A DNA stretch of 42,414 nt from Sulfurovum sp. (GCA_027045015.1 JALUBF010000002.1:1-42414), one strand, 5' to 3'; shown: positions 18,487 through 29,000, counted from the first letter of the stretch. Numbers and translations: made by a program. Notes: generated by a model not told the origin, from the sequence alone.

Positions 18487-21060
18487 CTATTTGATCATAG
18501 CTTCAAGATCTTTTTTATCAACTTTATTAAAGTTTAGATATTTATAAACTTCATCAGTCATCTCTGGCTTAATTTTATTTGGAACAATCTCCATATACTC
18601 TTCTACTGTTGGTATCTTACCTTTTAATGCAACAACTGCTGCAAGTTCAGCAGAACCAAGATAAACTTGACTTCCTTTTCCAAGTCTATTGTCAAAATTT
18701 CTTGTACTTGTTGAGAATACATAAGCATTTGTAGCAACAGAAGCTTGGTTACCCATACATAGTGAACAACCTGGTATCTCTGTTCTAGCTCCTGCCATTC
18801 CAAATACTGAGTAATACCCCTCTTCTTGTAGAGTTTTTTCATCCATTTTTGTTGGAGGACATACCCATAATTTAGATGGAACTTTACCTTCACCTCTAAG
18901 TACTTCACCCAATGCTCTAAATAGACCAATATTTGTCATACAAGAACCAACAAATACTTCGTCTATCTCTGTTCTAAGACCAGCTTCGTGAATCTCTGTT
19001 AATGTTTTAACATCATCTGGATCATTTGGACAAGCCAAGATAGGCTCTTTAATCTCATTAAGATCAATCTCAATAATAGCTGTATATTGAGCATCTTTAT
19101 CTGCTTCAAGTAGTTCAGGATTTTCTATCCATGCTCTCATCTTGTCTGCACGTCTTTGAAGAGTAGCTTTATCTTGATAACCTTGTGCTATAAGTTCTTC
19201 TATGAGAACAATATTTGACTCTAAGTACTCAATAATAGGCTCTTTATTTAGCTTAACAGTACAAGCAGCTGCTGAACGTTCTGCACTTGCATCAGAGAGT
19301 TCAAATGCTTGTTCACATTTAAGGTCTTCTAAACCTTCAATCTCAACTACACGACCTGCAAAGATATTTTTCTTACCTGCTTTTTCAACTGTCAATAGAC
19401 CATCTTTAATAGCTTGATGTGGGATAGAGTTAACAAGGTCACGAAGTGTAATACCAGGTTGCATTTCTCCTTTAAATCTAACAAGAACAGACTCTGGCAT
19501 AGTAAGTGGCATCATACCTGTAACAGCAGCAAAGGCAACAAGACCAGAACCAGCAGGAAATGAGATACCAATAGGGAATCTAGTATGACTATCTCCACCT
19601 GTTCCTACTGTATCTGGAAGACACATTCTATTTAACCATGAGTGGATAACTCCATCACCTGGACGCAAGATAAACCCTTTTCTCTCTGTCCAAAATTTAG
19701 GAAGAGTATGTTGTAGGTTAATATCTGCTGGTTTAGGGTATGCAGCAGTATGACAGAAAGACTGAAGTACAAAATCAGCACCAAAGTTTAACGCTGCTAA
19801 CTCTTTAATCTCATCTCTTGTCATAGGACCTGTTGTATCTTGAGAACCAACTGTTGTGGCTACTGGCTCACAGTAAACACCTGGTTTAACACCCTCAATA
19901 CCACAAGCTTTACCTACCATTTTTTGTGCAAGAGTATAACCTTTTCCATCATCTTCAGGTTGAGAAGGAGTCATAAATACATCACTAGCACCAAGCCCTA
20001 AAGCTTCTCTAGCTTTGGCAGTAAGACCTTTACCTATGATAAGTGGGATACGTCCACCTGCTCTCATTTCATCGGGAAGAGTATTTGGCTCAAGATTGAA
20101 CTCACTTACTATTTCTCCATCTTTTTCTATAACACCATCAAAAGGTTTAATGATAATAATATCACCTGTTTCAAGTTTTGCAACTGGAGCTTGAAGAGGA
20201 AGACATCCACTATCTTCTGCTGTATTAAAGAAAATTGGTGCGATAATATCACCAATAACAACACCACCTGTTCTCTTACCAGGAATAAATGGAATATCTT
20301 TACCCATATGCCATTGTACAGAGTTAATACCTGATTTTCTACTTGAACCTGTTCCTACAACATCACCAACATAAGCTAAAGGAAGACCATTTTTCTCTTT
20401 AAGCTTTGCCATAGTCTCTAATGGTTTTTCCATTCTACTAACCAAGAAAGAGTTACCATGAAGTGGGATATCTGCTCTTGTAAATGCTTCTGAAGCTGGT
20501 GATAAATCATCAGTATTTGTCTCACCTGGTACTTTATATACTGTAAGTTTTATCTCGTTACCTAATGGCTCTTTGTTTTTAAACCACTCAGCATCTGCCC
20601 AAGATTCAATAACCTCTTTTGCAAAACTATTGCCCTCGTCCATAAGTACTTTAACATCATTAAAAGAATCATATACAAGAAGAGTATTTTTAAGTTCATC
20701 TGCTGCAAGTTGAGCTACCTCAGTATCTGATAATTTAAGTGCTTCTACAAGTGGAGAAACATTAAACCCACCTAACATTGTCCCTAAAATCTCTACTGCT
20801 TTTTTTGCATCAATAGAATTACAAGATACATTACCTTGAACAATATCATTTAAAAATGCTGCTTTTACATAAGCTGCATCATCAACACCTGCTGGTACGT
20901 GTTGCGTAAAAAGTTCCATTACATAATCTTCATCTGTAATTGGATTTGCTTTCAATAACTCCACTAACTGAACAACTTGTTCTGCTGTAAGTGCAAGTGG
21001 TGGTACACCTAACTCTGCACGCTCGGCTGTATGTTTTCTATATTCTTCTAATAAGGCCAT
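18487..21060 (-). CDS. acnB: Aconitate hydratase B
   Basis: AcnB interconverts citrate and isocitrate in the TCA cycle, which in Campylobacterota may run in the reductive direction. The 857-residue protein has the B-type layout: an N-terminal HEAT-like domain, then the swivel domain, then the catalytic domains. The [4Fe-4S] ligands are C707 (VGSCMTNIG), C765 and C768 (GCSLCMGNQ), matching the spacing in E. coli AcnB. The ATG at 21060 follows CAGGAGACCACT, a strong ribosome site. Apo-AcnB can bind mRNA in other bacteria, but nothing here bears on that. It is flanked by ftsK upstream and the tnpB remnant downstream. Confidence 0.97.
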   Translation of the reverse strand: MALLEEYRKHTAERAELGVPPLALTAEQVVQLVELLKANPITDEDYVMELFTQHVPAGVDDAAYVKAAFLNDIVQGNVSCNSIDAKKAVEILGTMLGGFNVSPLVEALKLSDTEVAQLAADELKNTLLVYDSFNDVKVLMDEGNSFAKEVIESWADAEWFKNKEPLGNEIKLTVYKVPGETNTDDLSPASEAFTRADIPLHGNSFLVSRMEKPLETMAKLKEKNGLPLAYVGDVVGTGSSRKSGINSVQWHMGKDIPFIPGKRTGGVVIGDIIAPIFFNTAEDSGCLPLQAPVAKLETGDIIIIKPFDGVIEKDGEIVSEFNLEPNTLPDEMRAGGRIPLIIGKGLTAKAREALGLGASDVFMTPSQPEDDGKGYTLAQKMVGKACGIEGVKPGVYCEPVATTVGSQDTTGPMTRDEIKELAALNFGADFVLQSFCHTAAYPKPADINLQHTLPKFWTERKGFILRPGDGVIHSWLNRMCLPDTVGTGGDSHTRFPIGISFPAGSGLVAFAAVTGMMPLTMPESVLVRFKGEMQPGITLRDLVNSIPHQAIKDGLLTVEKAGKKNIFAGRVVEIEGLEDLKCEQAFELSDASAERSAAACTVKLNKEPIIEYLESNIVLIEELIAQGYQDKATLQRRADKMRAWIENPELLEADKDAQYTAIIEIDLNEIKEPILACPNDPDDVKTLTEIHEAGLRTEIDEVFVGSCMTNIGLFRALGEVLRGEGKVPSKLWVCPPTKMDEKTLQEEGYYSVFGMAGARTEIPGCSLCMGNQASVATNAYVFSTSTRNFDNRLGKGSQVYLGSAELAAVVALKGKIPTVEEYMEIVPNKIKPEMTDEVYKYLNFNKVDKKDLEAMIK

Positions 21061-21167
21061 AGTGGTCTCCTGTATAATATTTTGTATCTAATAATATCAA
21101 AAATATAGTTTAACAAGAGAGCTACAAGCAGTAGAAATAGAAGAGATATTTTTGGTGTATCGGATAG

Positions 21168-23354
21168 TTACAATATCTCCCTATTGCCTTTAGCATTGGG
21201 GGCAGATAGAACACCTTTAGCTTCAAGTTGTTCTATGATGTTTGCTGAACGATTATATCCTATTTGTAGTTTACGTTGCAAATATGAGATAGATGTTTTA
21301 TTGTCTGTCAATACTATCTGTTTAGCATCTTCATAAAGAGAATCAAGTACTATCTCACTATCTTTAGCTCCATTTGAAGATGAAGAGCTACCAGATATAA
21401 GATAACTCTCATCATACTCTGGTACTCGTTGTGCTTTAAGGTAATCAACTATCTCTTCTATCTCCTCTTCCGTATTCCAAGGAGCATGAATACGTACTAA
21501 ACCTGTTGTTCCAGGAGGAGTAAAAAGTCCATCACCTCGTCCAAGAAGGCTATCTGCACCAAGTGCATCTAAAATAACTTTTGAATCTATACGAGAACCA
21601 ACTCTATAACTTAAACGTGAAGGTAGATTAGCTTTTATAAGACCTGTTACAACATCCACACTTGGACGTTGAGTTGCAACAATAAGGTGAATACCACAAG
21701 CACGAGATTTTTGTGCAAGTCTAGCTATACTCAACTCTACCTCTTTACCACCATTCATCATAAGATCAGCCAATTCATCTATAATTACAACAATAAAAGG
21801 GAAAGGTTCATCATCTGTCTTTTCTACTTTTTTATTATAATTTTCTATATTTTTAGTACGTGCTTCAGCCATAAGTTTGTAGCGTCGTTCCATCTCTCCT
21901 ACCATATTTGCAAGTGCTGCTATAGCTTTAGATGGTTCAGTAATAACTGGTGTAATAAGATGTGGAACATCCTCATAAGCAGCAAATTCAAGCATCTTTG
22001 GGTCTATAAGCATTAGTTTTAGTTGATCTGGGTCATTTCTATAAAGAAGAGAAAGTATCATAGCATTTATACCTACAGATTTACCAGAACCTGTCGTACC
22101 TGCTATAAGCAGATGTGGTAATTTTTTAATATCAGTTACAAATGGTTTTCCTACAATATCTTTACCTAAAGCAACAGTAAGTGGAGAACTTGATTTTTTA
22201 AATATATCACTCTCCAATATCTCTCTAAGATAGATTGTATCTATATTCTCATTTGGTATCTCAATACCTACAACATCACGTCCAGGGATTGGTGCTTGGA
22301 TACGTATAGTCTCTGCACTTAGTGCCATAGCAAGATCATCTTGAAGTCCTAAAATTTTAGAAACTTTTACATTAGGAGAGGGTTTAAACTCAAAAGTTGT
22401 AACAAGTGGACCTGAATATGTACGAATAACATCACCATCTACTTTAAATTGTGCAAGTTTTGAGAGTAACTCTCCTATCTTTCTATCTATTTCAGCTTCA
22501 TTAACTTTTCTAGTTGCTTTAGGAGCTTTTTGTAAAAAATCTAATTTAGGAAGTTTAAAATTTTTAGGCTTTGCAACAATACCCTTTTCCATCTGATCCA
22601 TAAGTTTTGAGTTCTCTTCAAGTTCAGATACTATCTTTACATTATTAACATTTATCTTTCTGCTTTCTTCTCTATTCTTTACAGGCTTTTTAAACTCTTC
22701 TTCTAATATAAATCTATCAGGAAAAGAATCATCAATCATTGATAATTCAAGCTTAGGTTTGATTGCTTTTTTTCTAGTATAAGTTCTTTTTGGTCTTATT
22801 TCACTTTTAAGCTCTTTCTCTTCTATATATTGAGGCATAATATCATTATCAAAATCTTCTATAGAAAAAGGATTTGTAAATATCTTTTTAGATATCGAAG
22901 ATAGTATATTAAATAAATTAGATATATCTAATTTACCATCAAATGAGAAATCATCATCTATTATAAATACTAGAGATAATGATATAATCATAAGCCAAAA
23001 TAACCAAAGTCCTGCAAGACCTATGTATGGTTTAAGAAATTCTACTATCTCTGTTCCTAAATAACCTGCATTTTTTGCATCTAAAACTAATGCCTCTAAA
23101 ATAATTACTGATATAAAAAAAAGTATCCAACCTAAATAAAAATCTATATCTTTGCGAATATTTGAATTGAAATATAGCTGATATAATGGATAAAATAGTA
23201 TTAAAATATTTACATACGCTAAATATCCAAAGAGATAAAGATTTGTTTCTCCTATAATTTTCCCTATATTACCAGAAAGTGACATATTATGAAAAAATGT
23301 AGAAAATGAACCATATAAAAAGAATATTGATATAATAATAATTGTAGTTTTCAA
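21168..23354 (-). CDS. ftsK: DNA translocase FtsK, TTG start
   Basis: FtsK anchors at the division septum and pumps DNA so that chromosome dimers are resolved and termini segregate. The 728-residue protein has four N-terminal membrane helices (within residues 1-135) and a short charged linker (about 136-285). The RecA-like motor follows, with Walker A GTTGSGKS at 419-426 and Walker B VVIIDELADLMM. The C-terminal winged-helix gamma domain (about 655-728) reads DNA polarity signals. The start is a TTG at 23354 with AGGAA eight bases upstream. The first ATG is at residue 24 and would delete part of the first membrane helix. The linker is short compared with E. coli, as is usual outside enterics. 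Confidence 0.95.
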   Translation of the reverse strand: MKTTIIIISIFFLYGSFSTFFHNMSLSGNIGKIIGETNLYLFGYLAYVNILILFYPLYQLYFNSNIRKDIDFYLGWILFFISVIILEALVLDAKNAGYLGTEIVEFLKPYIGLAGLWLFWLMIISLSLVFIIDDDFSFDGKLDISNLFNILSSISKKIFTNPFSIEDFDNDIMPQYIEEKELKSEIRPKRTYTRKKAIKPKLELSMIDDSFPDRFILEEEFKKPVKNREESRKINVNNVKIVSELEENSKLMDQMEKGIVAKPKNFKLPKLDFLQKAPKATRKVNEAEIDRKIGELLSKLAQFKVDGDVIRTYSGPLVTTFEFKPSPNVKVSKILGLQDDLAMALSAETIRIQAPIPGRDVVGIEIPNENIDTIYLREILESDIFKKSSSPLTVALGKDIVGKPFVTDIKKLPHLLIAGTTGSGKSVGINAMILSLLYRNDPDQLKLMLIDPKMLEFAAYEDVPHLITPVITEPSKAIAALANMVGEMERRYKLMAEARTKNIENYNKKVEKTDDEPFPFIVVIIDELADLMMNGGKEVELSIARLAQKSRACGIHLIVATQRPSVDVVTGLIKANLPSRLSYRVGSRIDSKVILDALGADSLLGRGDGLFTPPGTTGLVRIHAPWNTEEEIEEIVDYLKAQRVPEYDESYLISGSSSSSNGAKDSEIVLDSLYEDAKQIVLTDNKTSISYLQRKLQIGYNRSANIIEQLEAKGVLSAPNAKGNREIL

Positions 23355-23456
23355 GTCTATTCCTAGCTAGTTTGATATTAAATATATATATTATAACAAA
23401 TTAAGATAAAAGATATTAAATATAAATTTTATATATATTCAACTGCATTTAAGCTT

Positions 23457-23462
23457 TATAAT
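23457..23462 (+). promoter_or_regulatory. Candidate -10 box for the tRNA-Leu/tRNA-Gly unit
   Basis: TATAAT occurs 34 nt before the tRNA-Leu gene in the ftsK-tRNA gap, in the context AAGCTTTATAATATT. It is suitably placed to start a short leader and both tRNAs. Confidence 0.5.
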
Positions 23463-23496
23463 ATTAAAATTCTTCTCACGTTTTAAGTACGTTTGT

Positions 23497-23581
23497 GCCA
23501 CAGTGATGGAACTGGTAGACTTGGTAGACTCAAAATCTTCTGCCTTCGGGCGTGTCGGTTCGAATCCGACCTGTGGTACCA
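23497..23581 (+). tRNA. tRNA-Leu (anticodon CAA)
   Basis: This is an 85-nt class II tRNA with encoded CCA. The acceptor stem GCCACAG/CTGTGGT pairs, the variable arm is the strong hairpin GCC-TTCG-GGC, the T arm is GTCGG-TTCGAAT-CCGAC, and the anticodon loop CTCAAAA gives CAA, reading UUG. Two stem positions look like T-T mismatches: the middle pair of the three-pair D stem (ATG against CTT) and the second pair of the anticodon stem (GTAGA against TCTTC). The octamer GGTAGACT occurs twice with a one-base spacer in this part. Confidence 0.93.
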
Positions 23582-23595
23582 CTTTTTACTTATAT

Positions 23596-23671
23596 GCGGG
23601 CGTAGCTCAGTGGCTAGAGTTCCTGCCTTCCAAGCAGGCTGTCGAGGGTTCGAATCCCTTCGCCCGCTCCA
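23596..23671 (+). tRNA. tRNA-Gly (anticodon TCC)
   Basis: A standard 76-nt tRNA with encoded CCA starts 14 nt after tRNA-Leu. Acceptor GCGGGCG pairs with CGCCCGC, the anticodon stem CCTGC/GCAGG encloses CTTCCAA (anticodon UCC, reading GGA and GGG), and the T arm is GAGGG-TTCGAAT-CCCTT with one G-T pair. It is probably co-transcribed with tRNA-Leu. Confidence 0.96.
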
Positions 23672-23712
23672 CTTTATTTTACTACAAAAAATAATATTAT
23701 CTACAAAATACT

Positions 23713-25590
23713 CTATTTACCAAAGATATAAATCAAATCAGGAAATATAACAATAATCAATAATGCTAATAATTGTAATCCTATAAATGGTATGACACCT
23801 TTATATATACTTCCTGTAGTTACTTTATCTCCAGCAGAACCCTTAAGATAAAATAGAGCAAAACCAAATGGTGGTGTCAAAAATGAAGCTTGTAAATTCA
23901 TAGCTATAAGTATAGCAAACCAAATAGCATCTATGTGAAAACTTGCAACTATAGGTACTAAGATAGGTACTACAACAAATGCTATCTCTATAAAGTCTAT
24001 AAAAAAGCCCAATAGAAATATTACAAGCATTGTTATGAGTATAAAACTCCATTTATCTCCCATATCTCCAGAGAAAAATTTAAGTGCCATATCACCACCA
24101 CCGAGTTCATTAAATACCAATGAAAATGCTGTAGCACCTATGAGTATCATAAATATCATTGATGTAAGTTTAACTGTCTCTATACTTGCATAACGTATCA
24201 TCTCGTAAGAGAATGTACCTTTACTCATAGCCAATACTACAGCACCAACTACACCAACGGCAGCTGATTCAGAAGGAGAAGCAATACCAGCGAAGATAGA
24301 ACCAAGTACTACAGCTATAAGTAATAAAGGTGGAATAATCTCCTTTATCGCCTCTTTAACTATATTTTTATATGGTTCATCTGAAGTGATAGCAGGGGCT
24401 ACATCTTTATTGAAGTAAGAGATAATAAGAATATATATAATATAAAGAGCTATAAGTAATAATCCAGGAACTACAGCAGCACGAAACAGATCACCAACAC
24501 TCAAATGCATCTGATCACCAAGAATAATAAGGACAATAGACGGAGGAATAAGTTGACCTAACGTACCAGAAGCTGCTATACTTCCACTTGCTAAAGCAGG
24601 AGAATAACCATGCTTTAACATAAGTGGCAATGCAATCAAACTCATCATTACTACAGATGCACCAACTATCCCAGTACTAGCAGCAAGTATAGCTCCTACA
24701 ATAACGACAGATATAGCAAGCCCCCCACGTACTGAACCAAATAATTTCCCCATAGAAAGTAATAACCCCTCTGCCATCTTTGATTTTTCTAATATAAGCC
24801 CCATAAATATAAAAAGAGGTACAGCCATAAGAGTAACATTTCCCATAATACCATACGTTCTATATGGAAGCATCTCTAATACACCCAATCCTACTTCATC
24901 AGAAATGATAGCAAAAAACAGAGCTACACCAGCAAATACAAATGCTACTTGAAATCCAGATAATAATAAGACTAAAGCAAGCCCAAACATAAGAAATACA
25001 GGGTCAAACCAAAATGCCATACGATTAAACCATGCTATATAAATAACTATAGCTATTGTAAATACACCTATAAAAGTTTTTAAAAGTAGTATTTTATTGT
25101 CTAATTTATGATACGCCTTTAATATTTCAGATATTGCTTGAACTATAAGAAATACGAAAGAGATTACAATCATACCTTTTATTATCCAACGATTTGTAAG
25201 TCCTCCTGCATCAGCAGATACTTCATGTTGTAGATAAGATTGCATAGTCATACTAAATGCATCATTTAAGAAAAGTAAGGAAAAAGGAATAAGAAGTAGA
25301 AGCATAGATAATATTTGTATAATAGCTTTTGTATTGGAAGAGTAGCGTTCAAAAAATATATCTACCCTTACATGTTTATCATGCTTCAAAGCATAACTAA
25401 GCCCCAATAAGAATATCATATCAAAAATATGCCATTCCATCTCTTGAAGTGCGATAGAACCAGCAGAAAACAAGTAACGCATAGTTGCATCATATACAAC
25501 CAAAAGTGAAAGGATAACGACAAATACAGATGCTAAATAACCTGTATATTTACTAATACGATCCAGTGAGTATGATATTTCTTTATTCAT
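23713..25590 (-). CDS. TRAP transporter fused permease (DctQ-DctM)
   Basis: TRAP transporters use a Na+ gradient and a periplasmic binding protein to take up organic acids. This 625-residue protein joins the small DctQ-type unit (residues 1 to about 168, four helices, with HDKHVRVDIFF) to the large DctM-type unit (from about 172, roughly twelve helices). Typical DctM stretches are visible, such as LMAVPLFIFMGLILEKS and ASGTLGQLIPPSIVLIILGD. Fused DctQM permeases are known. The DctP binding protein, normally adjacent, is absent from the window, so the substrate cannot be guessed. It converges with the tRNA-Leu/Gly unit, and a TATAAT at 25609-25614 may be its own promoter. Confidence 0.93.
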   Translation of the reverse strand: MNKEISYSLDRISKYTGYLASVFVVILSLLVVYDATMRYLFSAGSIALQEMEWHIFDMIFLLGLSYALKHDKHVRVDIFFERYSSNTKAIIQILSMLLLLIPFSLLFLNDAFSMTMQSYLQHEVSADAGGLTNRWIIKGMIVISFVFLIVQAISEILKAYHKLDNKILLLKTFIGVFTIAIVIYIAWFNRMAFWFDPVFLMFGLALVLLLSGFQVAFVFAGVALFFAIISDEVGLGVLEMLPYRTYGIMGNVTLMAVPLFIFMGLILEKSKMAEGLLLSMGKLFGSVRGGLAISVVIVGAILAASTGIVGASVVMMSLIALPLMLKHGYSPALASGSIAASGTLGQLIPPSIVLIILGDQMHLSVGDLFRAAVVPGLLLIALYIIYILIISYFNKDVAPAITSDEPYKNIVKEAIKEIIPPLLLIAVVLGSIFAGIASPSESAAVGVVGAVVLAMSKGTFSYEMIRYASIETVKLTSMIFMILIGATAFSLVFNELGGGDMALKFFSGDMGDKWSFILITMLVIFLLGFFIDFIEIAFVVVPILVPIVASFHIDAIWFAILIAMNLQASFLTPPFGFALFYLKGSAGDKVTTGSIYKGVIPFIGLQLLALLIIVIFPDLIYIFGK

Positions 25591-25608
25591 ATTTATTCTT
25601 TTTAAGTA

Positions 25609-25614
25609 ATTATA
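25609..25614 (-). promoter_or_regulatory. Candidate -10 box for the TRAP permease gene
   Basis: The minus strand reads AGTTATAATTAC about 20 nt before the TRAP start, in the gap after tRNA-Met. It would let the transporter be transcribed independently of rodA and the tRNA. Confidence 0.4.
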
Positions 25615-25673
25615 ACTTATAAATGCTGACTATTAATAATTTAAATTTAAATATTTTGGAATATATTAAGAAG

Positions 25674-25750
25674 TGGTGGGTCGGGGGAGACTCGAACTCC
25701 CGACCACTCGGTTATGAGCCGAGTGCTCTAACCAACTGAGCTACCGACCC
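25674..25750 (-). tRNA. tRNA with CAT anticodon, probably elongator tRNA-Met
   Basis: A 77-nt tRNA with encoded CCA has acceptor GGGTCGG/CCGACCC. Its anticodon stem CTCGG/CCGAG encloses CTCATAA, and its T arm is complete. The acceptor starts with a G-C pair at position 1, so it is not the initiator type. Elongator Met is most likely; tRNA-Ile2, which uses a lysidine-modified CAU, cannot be excluded by eye. It lies 23 nt downstream of rodA and may be processed from that message. Confidence 0.9.
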
Positions 25751-25773
25751 TGATTAGAAAGTTTCTCAAATAA

Positions 25774-26910
25774 TCAATACTGATTGTTAGTCCGCATTGT
25801 TACTTTCGAGTCGCTATTATAGCGGGAATAATCTTTAAAAGCAAGTAAATTTTGCAAAATTCCGAAAATTACTGCAAAAATTATAAAAGAAGTGCCTCCA
25901 TGACTAAACATTGGCAGTGGAAGACCAACAACTGGAGCCATTCCTATAACCATATATATATTTACTCCCATATAAACAAATATTAAAAAAGCTAACCCTG
26001 AGGCGAAAGCTTTTATAAGATAATCATTAGAATATTTAGCTGATATATATAATAGATTAAAAATAAGTAATACATATAAGCTAATCACTAATATCATTCC
26101 TTTAAAGCCCAATCTCTCTCCTAAGTAAGCAAATATAAAATCTGTAGAAGATACTGGTAAAAATTTAAGTTGAGTTTGCGTAGAATTTTCTTTTGATTTA
26201 CCATCTAATCCACCTGAACCAATAGCTATAAGAGCTTGTCTTACATGATAACTAGGTTTACCAATAAAATCTGAAACACGTTTTTTTTGATATGGTTTAA
26301 GTTGTCCATACAATAAAGGTGCTGTTAATCCTAATACTAACACTATTGTAGTCCATATTCTCCAATTTATACCAACAACAAAGAGTACTCCATAACCTGT
26401 AATAAGTAAAACAAGTGCTGTACCCAAATCTGGCTCTTTCGCTATAAGAAGAAAAGGAATTATTATAACAAGAGAAAGTTTTATAAACTGAAAGATTCCA
26501 TATCCATCTTTAGGTGGTGGTGTACGACCTATAAGATACCCTAACATCATAATAACAGATACTTTAATAAACTCTGATGGTTGAAGAGTAATACCTAATC
26601 CTGGTATCTCTATCCATCTTTTTGCTCCAAGTATAGATTTACCTATAAATTCTACTGCAAAGAGAAGCAATAGATTACCAACATAAAATAGAGGTACAAA
26701 CCACCAAACTATACGTCGCCAAGGAATAAAAGCAGAAATTACAAAAACTATAGATGCTATAAAATAATAAATCATCTGTTTATGAAAAAGATAACTATTT
26801 ATCTCATTTACTAAAAATGAAGATATAATAAAAATCGGAATTACTTGTAACATTAAAGTATATGAGAAATATTTAAAAATACGTTTATCAAATTTAAACC
26901 ATAAATTCAT
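25774..26910 (-). CDS. rodA: Rod-shape SEDS peptidoglycan glycosyltransferase RodA (MrdB)
   Basis: RodA polymerises glycan strands from lipid II during cell elongation, with a class B PBP partner. The 378-residue protein has about ten membrane helices. It carries the SEDS signatures KRWIEIPGLGITLQPSEFIK (about 98-117), KEPDLGTALVLL and, in the large loop, STDFIFAYLGERLG, with D257 as the likely catalytic Asp. FtsW is the paralogue, but the KRWIEIPG and STDFIFA forms and single-protein context favour RodA. The PBP2 gene is not adjacent. It lies 28 nt after an unknown gene, and a tRNA follows closely. Confidence 0.93.
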   Translation of the reverse strand: MNLWFKFDKRIFKYFSYTLMLQVIPIFIISSFLVNEINSYLFHKQMIYYFIASIVFVISAFIPWRRIVWWFVPLFYVGNLLLLFAVEFIGKSILGAKRWIEIPGLGITLQPSEFIKVSVIMMLGYLIGRTPPPKDGYGIFQFIKLSLVIIIPFLLIAKEPDLGTALVLLITGYGVLFVVGINWRIWTTIVLVLGLTAPLLYGQLKPYQKKRVSDFIGKPSYHVRQALIAIGSGGLDGKSKENSTQTQLKFLPVSSTDFIFAYLGERLGFKGMILVISLYVLLIFNLLYISAKYSNDYLIKAFASGLAFLIFVYMGVNIYMVIGMAPVVGLPLPMFSHGGTSFIIFAVIFGILQNLLAFKDYSRYNSDSKVTMRTNNQY

Positions 26911-26938
26911 AGATATCCCTCATTTTTTACTATTGTAT

Positions 26939-27466
26939 TTATATTCTTGCAAGTAAATCTTTATAATGTTCGACATTTTGAAATGCTTTTTCATAACGCC
27001 AACGCAAAACAAATTCTACAATCTCATTTTTAATCTCATTTTTTAAAGTCTCACCTTTTCCAAAATATCCTAAAGATATATTTTTTGCTCGTTTTTTTCC
27101 ATCTTTATCAGCTTCGTATTTAATAGCAATAATTTGTATATATTTACCATCACGAACTTCTCCAAAATCTTCATCTTTTAATCCTATTCCTGATAAGTTC
27201 ATTGCTTTATATATAAATATTTTATTAAAATCTGGAGATTTTTCAAAAATTCTTAATCTTTCATATAAAATATTAACACGTGATATATTCTCTTTTCGTA
27301 TATTATCACAATCTATCTCATTTTTATTTTTAGATAAAATTTCTTCTTTAATAGTATTAATATTTTTAGATTTTTTTATAATAATACTACTGTCTTTTGA
27401 TTTTTCTTTTAATTTATTTTCTAATCTACTACTTAGTAATTTTAATTTTTTTAAACTATTTGACAT
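26939..27466 (-). CDS. Unknown Lys-rich protein upstream of rodA
   Basis: I do not recognise this 175-residue protein. The N-terminal half (1-85) is extremely rich in Lys, Ile, Asn and Ser and is probably a helical or disordered tail. The C-terminal half (about 85-175) looks folded, with the pattern DGKYIQIIAIKYEADKDG and a final helical part NEIVEFVLRWRYEKAF. No signal peptide or membrane segment is visible, so it should be cytoplasmic. Base composition is even more AT-rich than that of the neighbours. It starts at an ATG at 27466 and its stop lies 28 nt before rodA, suggesting they share a transcript. It is divergent from murA. Confidence 0.6.
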   Translation of the reverse strand: MSNSLKKLKLLSSRLENKLKEKSKDSSIIIKKSKNINTIKEEILSKNKNEIDCDNIRKENISRVNILYERLRIFEKSPDFNKIFIYKAMNLSGIGLKDEDFGEVRDGKYIQIIAIKYEADKDGKKRAKNISLGYFGKGETLKNEIKNEIVEFVLRWRYEKAFQNVEHYKDLLARI

Positions 27467-27634
27467 TCTATTTTACTACCCCCCTAAACTAGATATATTA
27501 TATAATATGATACATTATTTTTAGTTAAGTAAGCTTTAAACTATACTAAATAATATTAAATTAATTATTCTATATATACATATAATAAAGATTTAGATAA
27601 AATCATTTTTAATTAAATTATATAGGATATATAA

Positions 27635-28915
27635 ATGGATTATTTAGAAATTGTTGGTTGTCAAAAGTTGAGTGGCTCAGTAAAGATATCTGGTGCAAAA
27701 AATTCTGCACTACCTATTATAGCAGCTACAATATTATCAGATAAAGATGTTACTTTAACTAACTTACCAAATGTTGTAGATATTCGTACCCTACTCAAAC
27801 TTCTTACTATGCTAGGAGGAGAGATTAAACATCATGATACAAGTGCAATTATCAATAATAATACTATTATATCTACAAAAGCTGTCTATGAGATAGTATC
27901 TCAAATGAGAGCATCTATATTGGTGCTTGGACCTCTTCTTACACGTTTTGGAGAGTGTGAAGTTAGTCTTCCAGGTGGTTGTGCTATTGGACAACGACCT
28001 ATTGATTTACATCTTAAAGCACTAGAAGCTATGGGTGCAAACATAGAGATAAAAGGTGGATATGTCAAAGCTGAAGCCAAAGATGGATTAAAAGGTGCGA
28101 AAATTATCTTCGATAAGATAACAGTGGGTGGTACAGAAAATATTATTATGGCAGCAGCACTTGCACATGGAACAACAACCATACTAAATGCAGCAAAAGA
28201 GCCAGAGATAGTTCAACTTTGCGAAATGATAGCATCTGCAGGAGTTAAGATAGAGGGAATTGGCACAAATGAACTTATTATTGAAGGAACTTGTGGGAAA
28301 CCTCTTGAGTTTAAACCTGTTGAGATTATACCTGATCGTATAGAAGCAGGAACATATCTTTGTGCTGGAGCGATTACCAATTCATCTATCACTTTAGAAA
28401 AAGTAAACTACCAACACATTAGGTCATCTATAGATAAACTTGAATCTATGGGTTGTAATTTTGATATTAAAGATAATAGTATAACTATATACCCTACTAA
28501 GAATATAAAACCTGTAAACCTTATAACTACTGAATATCCTGGATTTCCTACAGATATGCAAGCACAATTTATGGCAGTAGCTGTTATGGCAGAGGGAGAA
28601 AGCCTTATAGAAGAGCGTCTTTTTGAAAATCGTTTTATGCATGTAAGTGAACTTAACCGTCTTGGTGCAGATATATGGCTTAAAGGTAGTACTGCTGCCA
28701 TTAAAGGTGTAGATAAACTATATGGTGCAGATGTTATGGCAACTGATCTTAGAGCATCATCTGCATTAGTTTTAGCAGCACTTGTAGCTGAAGGTACAAC
28801 GAAAGTAAGACGCATCTACCACTTAGACCGTGGATATGATGACTTAGAGGGTAAATTATCTAAACTTGGTGCGAACATCGTTAGAAAAAAAGAGTTACTT
28901 TTTAAAAAAAGTTAA
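27635..28915 (+). CDS. murA: UDP-N-acetylglucosamine 1-carboxyvinyltransferase
   Basis: MurA adds enolpyruvate from PEP to UDP-GlcNAc, the first committed step of peptidoglycan synthesis. The 426-residue protein has the conserved K22 and N23 in [10 protein letters not shown], and the active-site Cys C116 in [13 protein letters not shown]. The presence of Cys, not Asp, implies sensitivity to the PEP analogue fosfomycin by known family behaviour. The ATG follows TAGGATATATAA, an adequate ribosome site, and a TATAAT at 27581-27586 may be its -10 box. It is a single gene, divergent from the unknown-rodA pair and followed by the SYLF gene after 85 nt. Confidence 0.97.
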   Translation: MDYLEIVGCQKLSGSVKISGAKNSALPIIAATILSDKDVTLTNLPNVVDIRTLLKLLTMLGGEIKHHDTSAIINNNTIISTKAVYEIVSQMRASILVLGPLLTRFGECEVSLPGGCAIGQRPIDLHLKALEAMGANIEIKGGYVKAEAKDGLKGAKIIFDKITVGGTENIIMAAALAHGTTTILNAAKEPEIVQLCEMIASAGVKIEGIGTNELIIEGTCGKPLEFKPVEIIPDRIEAGTYLCAGAITNSSITLEKVNYQHIRSSIDKLESMGCNFDIKDNSITIYPTKNIKPVNLITTEYPGFPTDMQAQFMAVAVMAEGESLIEERLFENRFMHVSELNRLGADIWLKGSTAAIKGVDKLYGADVMATDLRASSALVLAALVAEGTTKVRRIYHLDRGYDDLEGKLSKLGANIVRKKELLFKKS

Positions 28916-29000
28916 CTAATATAATATTAAAAAATGATTATACACAATTATTTCATTATTTATCGCTATAATTTTAACAATTAACATTAAAGGATTTCGT

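Noticed and set aside
23493-23750. Open reading frames running through the tRNA-Leu and tRNA-Gly genes on the plus strand
   Set aside because: They coincide with two well-formed tRNAs; the protein-like reading is a by-product of tRNA sequence.
27812-28815. Four minus-strand open frames inside murA
   Set aside because: murA is intact on the other strand with all catalytic residues; the antisense frames have no recognisable features or ribosome sites.
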